Under the pieces are notes generated by a model. The model did no database searches, was not told the DNA's origin, and saw only the letters and a program-made list of their open reading frames with translations. Shown here piece by piece: positions 23,372 through 32,400 of a stretch of DNA of 51,581 nt. The first letter of the stretch is position 1. The number at the start of each line of letters is the position of its first letter. The stretch is from Planctomycetota bacterium (GTDB taxonomy: Bacteria; Planctomycetota; MHYJ01; WSZJ01), in contig JACPRD010000125.1 in NCBI GenBank assembly GCA_016190145.1, positions 1 to 51,581 of the forward strand, read 5' to 3'. The position numbers and the translations under genes were made by a program.

Positions 23372-24607
23372 ATGAACGGGGTCGCCCGCATTCTGATGGT
23401 CGTCGCCGGAGCGCTCCTGGCGGGAATGGGCAGGGCTCAGCAGCCCGAGCCGCTCGACGGGCCGGGCGACCAGGAGTCGGAGACCGCGCAGATCCAAGCC
23501 GGTCTGACGGTGGCCGACTTGGAGTTCGAGAAGGAGACCCTGACCGTCGCGATCTGGTACCCGACGCGGGAGGTGCCGGAGCGTTTCGAGTACGGCGACA
23601 CGTCGAAGGCCTGGAGCCGTGTCGCACTCGACGCGGCGGTGGCGAAGGAGCGGGCGCCATTCCCGGTCGTCGTGTTCGCGCACGGCCTGTACGGCTCGGG
23701 GTACAACGTCGCCTGGTTCGCCGAGCACCTCGCGCGGCACGGGTACGTCGTCGCGGCGCCCGATTTCCGCGACACCGCCGCCGACGGCGGTGGCGAGCCG
23801 GTCGCGTTCTCGCGGATCCGGGGTCAAGGCTCGGGATCGCCGATCCGCGTTCTGGCGTCGGCGAAGAAGTTCGTGTCGGCGATGGAGAAGGACCGGCAGA
23901 AGCTCCTCACCTGGCTGGAAACCCGCCGGCTGCGCCAGACCTCGTTCGTGCTCGACGAACTGCTGCGGATGAACCGCGCACAGGGTCACCGCTTCCACGG
24001 CGCGATCCGCGAGGACGCCGCGGGCCTCTGCGGCCATTCGCTCGGCGGCCTCACCGCCCTCGGCAAGGTCGGCGCGCACCCCGTCGCGGAGTTCACGGAC
24101 GCCCGCTTCAAGGCGGCCCTCCTCTTCTCCGCTCCCTCCTGGCCCTACGAGGAATCCGCCGCGAACGTCCGGATCCCCGTCATGCTCATGGCCGGCGACG
24201 ACGACGCCGCGGCACTTCACCCCGAACAACCGCGCCGGACCCTCTACGATCGACTCGGCCCACCCAGGTACTACCTCGTCCTCAGCGAAGCCAATCACCT
24301 CTCCTTCGGAAACGGCGTCTGTAAAGACACGCCTCTCTCCTCCGCCCACTCCGTCCCCCAGGCCCGCGCCCTCTGCGCCGCCGGCCTCGCCTTCTTTGAC
24401 CGCCACCTCCTCTCCCGCGAGACGCCCGGCGACCCGCTCGGCTCGAAAGATGCGGCGTGGGCGTATTTCTGCAAGGAGGAGAAGACCGGAAAACCCGTGG
24501 AGTGGGGAACCGAACCTGCCCCCGGCGACGGCGCTCCGGGTGGATTGCGCCCCGGGGGGCGGAAGCGCGGGGAGGGCGGGGATCGCGAAGACCGGCGGAG
24601 GCGGTAG
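23372..24607 (+). CDS. Secreted alpha/beta hydrolase (platelet-activating-factor-acetylhydrolase-like)
   Basis: A 411-residue protein with signal peptide (MNGVARILMVVAGALLAGMG). The alpha/beta-hydrolase core has an oxyanion-type PVVVFAHGLYGSGYNVAWF, nucleophile elbow GLCGHSLGGLTALG with Ser223, acid VMLMAGDDDAA and histidine LVLSEANHLSFGNGV. IWYPTRE near the N-terminus and the layout match PAF-acetylhydrolase-like esterases/lipases. It should cleave ester bonds in lipids outside the cytoplasm. The last 40 residues are Gly/Arg-rich and poorly structured. It lies 11 bp downstream of the anti-sigma gene on the same strand and may belong to the same transcript. Confidence 0.85.
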   Translation: MNGVARILMVVAGALLAGMGRAQQPEPLDGPGDQESETAQIQAGLTVADLEFEKETLTVAIWYPTREVPERFEYGDTSKAWSRVALDAAVAKERAPFPVVVFAHGLYGSGYNVAWFAEHLARHGYVVAAPDFRDTAADGGGEPVAFSRIRGQGSGSPIRVLASAKKFVSAMEKDRQKLLTWLETRRLRQTSFVLDELLRMNRAQGHRFHGAIREDAAGLCGHSLGGLTALGKVGAHPVAEFTDARFKAALLFSAPSWPYEESAANVRIPVMLMAGDDDAAALHPEQPRRTLYDRLGPPRYYLVLSEANHLSFGNGVCKDTPLSSAHSVPQARALCAAGLAFFDRHLLSRETPGDPLGSKDAAWAYFCKEEKTGKPVEWGTEPAPGDGAPGGLRPGGRKRGEGGDREDRRRR

Positions 24608-24674
24608 CCGGACTCGACCGGGCGCTCCTGGTGCCTCACGCGTTGGAGGGCAAGCGGATAGACTCGCGGGCAGA

Positions 24675-25319
24675 ATGCAAAGCCGCCTCCGCGAACGTTT
24701 CCATCTCCCTATCAGCGGCTCGCTCGGCGCCGTGATCGCGGTCTGCTTCTTCCTCCCCTGGTACCGCATTCAGTGCAGCGAGGAGCGCGTCCTCCTCGAC
24801 CCCTCCGGCTATAACCTTGCCACCGGGAGGCCGGATGCGGAGGCCGAAGCGGAAGCGCGGAGGGTGGCGCATGAGTTCAGGGATGCGCCGGGGGAAAAGC
24901 CCCCGGCGCATGCGAAGAATGAACCCCCGGTCCCAGAACTCTGGGCCATCCTGGCCGTCGGCGTTGCACTGTTCCTGTGGGGCTTTGGCCGCCTCGTCCG
25001 CCCGTCGCGTGCACTCCGGCGCGAAACCGTCGTCGCCCTCATCCTCAGTTGCGCCGCGCTCGGATTTCTCGGCGTCGAGCGTGCAGTCCTCTACCGTCGC
25101 GACGACCTCCAGGATGAGAGGCAGGAGGAGAAGGAGGAGGAGGAACGACGCGCAAAAAGTGCCACGGCAGGGGAGGAAGGGCAGGATGAAGGCAAAAGGG
25201 AGGACCGTTACGGGTTCTACCTCACGATCGGGGCGCTCGGCGCGGCGGTGGTGGTGCAGGCGGGATGGTTGGCGCTGAGTCGGAGAAGATACAGAGCTGC
25301 CCCCGCGCTCGCCGATTGA
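24675..25319 (+). CDS. Membrane protein, unknown function
   Basis: From ATG 24675 the protein has 214 residues with about four transmembrane segments: GSLGAVIAVCFFLPWYRIQC (16-35), ELWAILAVGVALFLWGFGRL, RETVVALILSCAALGFLGVE and GFYLTIGALGAAVVVQAGWL. A very charged region (DERQEEKEEEERRAKSATAG) lies between helices 3 and 4 and would be cytoplasmic or looped. The earlier portion of the frame is GC-shadow of the upstream gene and is not included. No domain is recognised. Confidence 0.75.
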   Translation: MQSRLRERFHLPISGSLGAVIAVCFFLPWYRIQCSEERVLLDPSGYNLATGRPDAEAEAEARRVAHEFRDAPGEKPPAHAKNEPPVPELWAILAVGVALFLWGFGRLVRPSRALRRETVVALILSCAALGFLGVERAVLYRRDDLQDERQEEKEEEERRAKSATAGEEGQDEGKREDRYGFYLTIGALGAAVVVQAGWLALSRRRYRAAPALAD

Positions 25320-25328
25320 ACCTGTGGC

Positions 25329-25628
25329 CTAACCGTCAGATGACCTGCGCGCGTAGATCCTCTGCCACTCCTTGATCGGAACGAACGTCTCTCCCGCGAC
25401 GTCGTCGAATCGAATCCAGCCTCCGCAGGCCTTGGAAAGCTCACGCAGGCGCTCGACATGCTGATTTGAGAGGTTGACGCCCCCGTATTGATAGGGTCCC
25501 TCCGAAACGGCCCGCCAGAGCGCGTATTCCAAGCCGCTCATCCAGCCGGCGCACCAGGCATCTTCGGAAATATCGCTCATGTAGTCGGCGAGCATTCGAG
25601 CGGCCGGCGACAGCACGCTGCGCTTCAT
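25329..25628 (-). CDS. Small protein of unknown function associated with RhuM
   Basis: A 99-residue protein starting at ATG 25628: RMLADYMSDISEDAWCAGWM, GLEYALWRAVSEGPYQYGGV and WIRFDDVAGETFVPIKEWQR. I recognise this as a recurrent small family with DYMSDIS and AGWMxGLEYALW cores, without known function. It reads in the same frame as the C-terminal part of RhuM with no stop between them, so a fusion or re-initiation product is possible. The position directly after RhuM suggests a functional pair. Confidence 0.6.
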   Translation of the reverse strand: MKRSVLSPAARMLADYMSDISEDAWCAGWMSGLEYALWRAVSEGPYQYGGVNLSNQHVERLRELSKACGGWIRFDDVAGETFVPIKEWQRIYARRSSDG

Positions 25629-25656
25629 GGTCCGTGGCCTGGCGGCCTTCCTCGCC

Positions 25657-26517
25657 TCACGGCCCTTCCCCCGCGGACCTGGCAGTTTCGTTTGCCTCGT
25701 TTCCTCCACCAGTCGGTCGAAGTCGCTGAGACGCCCGGACTCCTCCGCTGAGTTCGGACAGCTCCGGCTCGGTGAGGTAGTTCTTCGCGACCGTGACGTC
25801 GGGTTTTCGGATTGGCCCAAGCGGCGCGTTTTTCCAGGTCGAAAGGCCCATGTTCGGGCGGTCGGCGTCGGCGCGCTCGTGGACGATTTCCGCAGCCGTA
25901 CCCCCGTGGATCGCCCAGTGGAGCTTGTTCTGGACCGTCGCGAAGAACGTCTTGCAGGCATCGGTCGCGGCGTCGTAGTCGGTACTGGTTGCGTAGATGT
26001 CGGTAATCTTCTGGTAGAAGAGTCGCTCCGAGGCCCGGATGTCCCGGATCCGCGAGAGCAGCTCATCGAAGTAGTCCTCTCCGAGGGTCCTGCCCGCCTT
26101 GATGCGCTCGTCGTCCATCGTGAAGCCTTTGACGAGAAGCTCGTTCAGGCGGGCGGTTGCCCACTGGCGGAACATCGTTCCCCGGTCGGATCTCACCCGA
26201 TATCCGACCGCCAGAATGGCTTCGAGGTCGTAGTGAGCGACCTCGCGGGTAACCCGTCGCGACGTTTCAGATTGAACTATTCGGAAATTCCGAATAGTTG
26301 CCTCCTTGTCGAGTTCGCCTTCGGCGTAAATGCCTGTGAGATGCTCATTTACGGTTGGTACCGACACCTGAAACAACTCCGCGATGGCTCGCTGAGACAG
26401 CCAGGCGGTACGTCCTGCGATGCGGACCTGGAGATTCAGCGCGCCATCGCGGAAAATCAACAGCTGGCCGCTCGGCGGTGTATCTCCAGGAACACCAGGG
26501 GTTGTCGGCTTTCTCAT
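25657..26517 (-). pseudogene. rhuM: RhuM family protein, internally deleted/frameshifted
   Basis: The first about 245 residues match RhuM strongly: LNLQVRIAGRTAWLSQRAIA, ELFQVSVPTVNEHLTGIYAE, ATIRNFRIVQSETSRRV, DLEAILAVGYRVRSDRGTMF, ATSTDYDAATDACKTFFATV and PDVTVAKNYLTEPELSEL. The family then normally continues for about 100 residues (a YLDYAE...ERR and FNER...HAGK region), which is absent. The open frame instead ends in junk at 25657. The neighbouring frame supplies a RhuM-like tail, SGRLSDFDRLVEETRQTKLP, starting near 25745. A deletion with frame change around 25745-25760 explains both. RhuM relatives occur in accessory and virulence regions; their biochemistry is unknown. Confidence 0.8.
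26275..26299. repeat. Perfect 25-bp palindrome inside the RhuM gene
   Basis: AACTATTCGGAA (26275-26286), one A, then TTCCGAATAGTT (26288-26299). It lies in the codons for the conserved ATIRNFRIVQ segment. Confidence 0.8.
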
Positions 26518-26595
26518 GCGTGAGTCCGGAATGAGAGAACGCTCTGAATCATAGTCGCTCTCCGGAGCTGACGACAGGGAACGCGCCGCAGATTC

Positions 26596-27015
26596 TCAGA
26601 CCTGTCTACCCACCTTGACTTCCACCAGCTTCCGCGCGATCGCCTCCTCCTTCTTCCCCGTCACCTCCACCCGCGCCGGCTGCCCCTCGGGAGCTTTCTT
26701 CGCGCTCCGGATCGCCACCACGACTTCCCGCGGCAGGCCGCTTCCGTCCAGACGCCCCACCGCCTCCCGGTCGAGCGCCATCGCCGCCGTGAACTTCCCC
26801 GGGCCGGGGATGAGGTAGAGGAGGGAGCGCTTGCCGCGGACGACCTTGAACTGCCAGCCGTACTTCGCGCCGTAGAACTTCCATTCGCCCATTCCGCCGG
26901 CCAGCGCGGCAAGGTCGGCGAGGGCGGTCCACAATGCGAGCGTCTTCCCGAGTCCCGCGGCGAGGGCGGCGGGGGAGGGTGGGGAGAATTTGTCATTGAA
27001 GAGGGCGTCGGGCAT
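26596..27015 (-). CDS. DUF3788 family protein
   Basis: A 139-residue protein starting at ATG 27015. The pattern fits DUF3788: PAALAAGLGKTLALWTALAD, MGEWKFYGAKYGWQFKVVRG, RSLLYLIPGPGKFTAAMALD, REAVGRLDGSGLPREVVVAI and VEVTGKKEEAIARKLVEVKV. The family is a small cytoplasmic single-domain fold of unknown function, related to proteins with ligand-binding beta-barrels. It lies 10 bp downstream of the metallopeptidase gene on the same strand and may share its transcript. Confidence 0.75.
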   Translation of the reverse strand: MPDALFNDKFSPPSPAALAAGLGKTLALWTALADLAALAGGMGEWKFYGAKYGWQFKVVRGKRSLLYLIPGPGKFTAAMALDREAVGRLDGSGLPREVVVAIRSAKKAPEGQPARVEVTGKKEEAIARKLVEVKVGRQV

Positions 27016-27025
27016 GGGGCCCCCG

Positions 27026-29397
27026 CTAGTTGGACGGCGTTTCGACGTCCACGATGACGTTGCCGTCGACGACGGTGAACTCCTGGCAGGCGTACCGCGA
27101 GGCCTTCCAGGGGTTTTTCGTGGTCGGGTCGACTCCCGGCGGCTTGTATTTCCGGTAGACGCAGAAGGAGACATCAGACTTCTTCGCGGAGACGTCGGGG
27201 GCGATTTCCACGCGCGTCACGTCCGTTTCTTCTCCGCCGTCCCACTTTGCGCTCACCTTCACCGTGTACGTGCCCGCCGCCGCGTACTTGTGCGTCGCCC
27301 TGTCGCCGCTTCCCGCGCCGCCGTCGCTGAACTCCCACCGGAACGTCGCGTCGTCCGGGATCGCGCTCTTGCGGATCCCGAACGCATACTCGGCGCCGAC
27401 GACCCCCTTTTCGACCTCCGCGAACGGCCGCCGGATCGCGACGCCGCGCATCTGCGCCTTGAACCCGAGCTCCCACGCGCAGTCGTCGCCGGTGTAGACC
27501 ATCACGAACAGCCCGTCGTCGGGCGCGAGCTCCACGGAGACCGGTTCCGTCGAATACGAATCCAGCAGCGCGACGGACGCGGCCGCGGGGTCCGGGACGC
27601 GCTTGCGCCCCTTCAGGAGATACACCCGCGCGGAGCCGATCCACGCCTCCGGCTGCGAAACCAGCGTGAGCACGACTTTCGACGCCGCCTTCCCCGGCCG
27701 CGCCGCGCGGATCTCCCAGCACTTCGCCGAGTACAGCGGCTCCGGGCTCACCTTCCACTCGGCCTCCGGCGCGTCCTCCGTCAGCGTGTCGGAGCGGTTC
27801 ATCGAGCGGTCGACCGTCGTGCCCCCGCCACCGCCCGGGATCCGGCTGTCCGTCGCGAACAGCCAGTCGGCCGCGAAGTCGCGGTAGCAGCCGAACAGTC
27901 CCTGTTTCTTCGCGCACTTCCCGCGCAGGTACTCGTCGAGCGGCGTCACGGCGTTCGAGGCCGTCGCGAGCAGCGTCGCCTCCATCATCTCGTGGAAGTC
28001 GACGCCGCCCTTCCGCACGAGGTGGTCCACGAACACGCAGGTCTGGTAGTGATGATTATGGAAGCGGTCCCGCGCGCATTTCGCCGCGTCCGAGTCCGCC
28101 ACCGTCGGCATCGCCGCCGCCTCGGCCGCCGCGAGCTTCACTTCGCTGAAGTACGCGATCGAATGCTCGAGGTAGTACGGCTTCAGGAACTGCGTCACGC
28201 TCTTCCAGATCTCCGCATCGCCCCCCCACGCCACCTGCGCCGCCGCGTAGTCCGCCGTCACGTCCATCCACCACGCTCGCATGTAGAACATGGAAGCGCC
28301 GTTCAGGTACTGGTTCTGCACGACGTGGAACATCTCGTGCGCGAGATTCGCCTTGAGCTCCGTAAGCGATTCGAGCGCCGACGGCAACGACATCGTCCCC
28401 GTGATCGACTTGTAGTACGGGCTTTCCCCCGGCGCCAGCGTGACGTATACGTCCATCGCCGCCGGCAGCCGGAACCGCGCCGCGTGGTACGTCTCCCAGA
28501 TCATCTCGAAGTACGAGACCGCGACCTCCCCGAACGGCATCGCGTACTTGTCCAGCGGCCCCGCCGGCTCCACGCGGTGCTTGAGCAGCGGGTTCTTCTC
28601 GTTGCGCCGGATGAGCGCCGCGTCGCTCACGGACGTGGGGATGTTGTCCCCCGTCCGCATCCAGAACGTCACCGTCGCGTCCCGCTCGTTCCCGGCCGAG
28701 TCCAGGGACCTGAGCGTCACGGTCTTGAGGATCCGCGGAAGCGCCTCCGCCGCCTCGTCGTACAACGCCCCCGCCAGCGTCTCCTCTTCCCAGTCGCTCA
28801 AATGCCGCGTCCTCACCACCAACCGCCGCCGCGCCGCGTCGACCTCGAACGGCACCCTCCTCCACCGCTCCACCCGCTCGTCGTAGTACGAGATCGCGTA
28901 CTGCTCCCCGACGGGCAAGCCCTCGACGGCCCGCGCAGGGTCGTACGCGAACTCGAGCGTGACGTCGCGGTCGAACTCCTTCACGTCGCCAAGCCGGATC
29001 GAGTACCGCGCCACCACCCCCGGCTCCCGCACCCCGGAATCGAGCGCCGCGATCGCCAGCACCTGCGCTTCCTTCAGCAGCCCCCCGGCACGATCACGCT
29101 CAGCCGGTCCCCGTCGGACACGACCTGCGCCTCCGCCGAGGGTTCGAGCCTCCGCGACGCGCATTCCTCGCGGCGGTACGCAGGCTTCGCGAACGGCCGC
29201 TGCGGCCAGATCTCCGGCTTGTCGGCCGCGAGCGGGCACGGCGCGTCCGGCGCGGTCTCTGTGCTCGCGCCTGGAGCGGGCGAGGGGTCGTCCTTCATGA
29301 ATCGCCGCGCGCCCGCGATGCCGAGGACGCCGACTACCACCACCGCGACGATCGCGGGGACGAGAAGGCGCCATGGGACGCGGCGGGGAGAGTCCAC
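27026..29397 (-). CDS. Membrane-anchored zinc metallopeptidase with PKD domain (frame change at a G6 tract)
   Basis: The N-terminal part, from GTG 29397, encodes a transmembrane anchor (about 9-28, WRLLVPAIVAVVVVGVLGIA) and a Cys-containing linker. It ends in VIVPGGC and a stop at 29074. The downstream frame resumes at LLKEAQVLAIAALDSG; one extra G in the six-G run (29081-29086) would join them into a 790-residue protein. The exported portion contains HEMFH in LAHEMFHVVQNQYLNG, a gluzincin-like zinc site with catalytic Glu, about residue 350. A PKD domain lies near the C-terminus (FRWEFSDGGAGSGDRATHKY, AGTYTVKVSAKW). It likely cleaves proteins at the cell surface. The next gene on the strand is DUF3788. 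Confidence 0.78.
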
Positions 29398-29406
29398 AGA
29401 AGAGAT

Positions 29407-29421
29407 GTTAATCCCATTAAC
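29407..29421 (-). promoter_or_regulatory. Candidate operator/promoter upstream of the metallopeptidase
   Basis: A perfect inverted repeat GTTAAT-CCC-ATTAAC occupies 29407-29421, ten bases upstream of the GTG start on the minus strand. On that strand TAGACC and TAACAT spaced by 18 bp form a weak sigma-70-like promoter overlapping it. Its 6-3-6 geometry equals that of the palindromes at 322-336 and 11848-11862. Confidence 0.4.
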
Positions 29422-29490
29422 AGTGCGGGGTCTACTCCGGCGACAGATTCTCCAGATACACCGGCGCGCACGGGTTGTCCATGTTTCACG

Positions 29491-32400
29491 TCAGTTCTTG
29501 CGCGCGCGCAGCTGACCGGTCGCCTTCATCGTTCCCTGTTGCGTCGCGCGGAAGCGCCCGACGAGAGACGTCGTGCCGGGCAGCCGGTCTACCAGTAGGC
29601 TCCCTTCATGGAGCTCCACCCGCTCTGCCAACTCCACGGTTTCAGCATTCCCGAGGACGATACGTCCCGAGATCGTCCACTCGCCGGGTCGCGCAGCGCC
29701 CACGAGCTTCACTGACAAAACGCGGATGTCTCCGACCTCAGCCTTGGTCTTGTCCCATTCCAGTTTCGCGGCGACAGCTTCGAGGCTCCACAGTTTCGTC
29801 GCGTTCCCCTGCCTCACGGTCACAGCGAGCGCCCCGGGTTCCGTTTCCGGCGCTGCGAAGGCGATGCTGGAGTTCGTCACGACGACCGGCTCGCCGACCT
29901 CAATGACCCTGGCCGAGTCATTCTTCACCGAGATCGTGGGCGTTCCCTGTCCCGGCGCGGGCACCACGCCGACCCAGCCGCGCTCCGCCTGCGTCATTCC
30001 CGGCTCGGGCGCGTCCGGGCTGGCGAGAATCGTCACGGTCACGATGTGCGTCCCGAGTTGGACGGCAATATCCATCGGCGACTGCGCGACGCCGTCCGGG
30101 ACCTTCCAGGAGCCCGCCGGGATGCGGGTGTCCCCGACGCGACCGCCGTGCGGCAGATTGATCGTCTCTCCCGGCTCGACATGGACAAACACGGTCTGTC
30201 CACCGGTCGGCGTGTTCGCGCCATGGTCGACGCCCGGATCGCCGGTCGCACCGGGATCCAACGGCTGCTCGCTCATGGGGATCTTGCCGGGGAAGGGGAT
30301 GGTCTTGAGCGCCGCAACGGGATTCAGTTGATTGCCGTTCATGTCGACCGGCGTGGAGACGATCAGCGCGAACGTGACCTCGCCGATCCGTGGGTACCAG
30401 CGCGCCGCGAGTGGAATCGTCTCCAAATTGATGGCGACCATCTCGGAGTCCTCGAGCAACTCCGCCCGGCCCCGGATCATCCTGGCCCGCGGGCGCCAGA
30501 TCCCCGCCGGACCCATCGACGGTTGAAGCGTGAAAGAGGACACGATGCTGTCGCCCTTCTCATCGAGCTGCTTGACGATCACGACCGGGTCCCGGCCATC
30601 GGCCATCGAGTGATCGGTCCGGACTGTCACGGCGAACTTCCCCGCGGGGACCAGACCCTTGCCGTCCTGGAAAACCGGCTCTACGGATGCTCCGATCTCC
30701 ACCGTCGAAATCCATACCGGGTTTGTGAAGCACCTGCGCTCCGCCGGGGAGAACCGGCGCGACTTGTCGGCACCCGTAAACCCGCCCAGAAACACGAACT
30801 GGGGTTCCTCCGGGGCCAGAAAAGGGAGACCCTCGAAGTGGATTTCTCCCGAGTGCGATGCTTCCCACTCGTGCGCCGCCTTCGGGAGGAATGCACTGAA
30901 CTGATCGTTCTCGTGGTCCGGGTGTTCCTGAGACTCCCGCATGCGGTACAGCTCCATGTGGCGGACTTCTCCACCGCATCCCGCGCCGCCCTCGGATCGG
31001 ACCCGCGCCACGATGCTGGGGCACGCGCGCCGCACGAGCAGCGTCCGCTTGCCGTCGAAGTCGCCTTCACCACCGATCTGTCCGTCGATGTCGGTGCCCT
31101 GCTCCGGCGCATTCCTCGACTGGTGCCAGAGGAGCGTCTTCGAGTCGAATTTCAGGTCCGCGTCGAGCCACATCCAGGCCAGCGGGCCGTCCGTGCAGAC
31201 GGACTGGCCATTCAGGACCGAAGTCAACGAAGTGCCTTCGCTGTAGACCCGAGCCACACCATAGTGCGCCGTGTGCACTTTCGACTCGTGGCCCTGGCCG
31301 ATCAGCGGAAGCAGGGAGATCATCTTGGGATGAGTGGCCAGCGTCGCCGCGACCCCGGTCGTGAAGTTGAACGAACCGTGCGCGTCGCTTCCGGCAAAGT
31401 GGAACACCTTCCGGATGAAGAACTTGCGCGCATGGTCCGGGCCGCGATCCGGCTCCAGCGTCAACGAAAGGCCCGGAGCCGCCAGACGCTTCTGATAATA
31501 GTAGAGGCCAAAGGCGAGTTCCGTGTACCAGTTCTCGGATGTCGCGAGGAAACCGGTCCTCCAGGGGTTGAGGGCATGGAGTTCGGCAGGCACGGCGAGC
31601 GCCTGTTCCTCGAAGTGCGGCTCGTTCCAGATCTGGACGCCCTTGAACGGAAAGTCCTTCTCGAACCCGGGCACCTTGTCCTCGGTGACGTTCGCTGCGC
31701 GCCGCAGGTCGGGTTCTTCCCACGCGAGCATCCCCGGGAGGAAGTCGCCGGTTTCGGCGAAGTTCTTCGCACCGAGATGCGGGTGCGCCGCGACGTAGGC
31801 GCCGCCGAGCTGCCAGACTTTGCCTTCGGTCATGGGGACCGTCCAGGGGTTGCCCGTCTTGCAGGAAGGGTCCACATCCGTGGCGTTCTTCAGATCCGTG
31901 CCTTCCCGTTTTGCCGCGCCCTCCATCAGTTGCTCCAGCTCCTTGCGGAGATCGCGCACTTCCCACATGCTCGTGTGTTCCCATGTCTTCGCGAAGGCAT
32001 CGACGTCCTCCTGGCGGATGGAATCACCGCGAGCTTCTTCGAGGAATTCCCGGAGCTTCGTGCGCCTCTCTGGAGAGCCCGAAAGCGACTTCAGGTATTC
32101 GGCAAGGCCGGCGTCTGCGGAGAGCTGTCCGGTGGGGCCGAACACACCGTTCAGGACATCTCCTGAGAAGACCTTCTTGAGGACGAGCATGCCGATGTAG
32201 AAAGACCGTCCTCCATGCCAGGGTCCCCGAAAGGGCTCGTCGGCGTAGACCAGCGCATGCGCGCCGCTCGGGAAACTGCGGGGAACCGCCATGGTCAATT
32301 CCTGGTTGCCACCGATTCCGAACGCCTCCCGCAAACAGGCCCATTCGCTACGGTCCTGCCACGATCCGAAGGGACCTGCGTCCGGAGTGTCGCGATCCGT

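Noticed and set aside
30046..32166. A 706-codon plus-strand open frame inside the subtilase gene.
   Set aside because: The minus strand carries the protease-PHP domains; the plus-strand translation is Arg/Leu/Val-biased without motifs.
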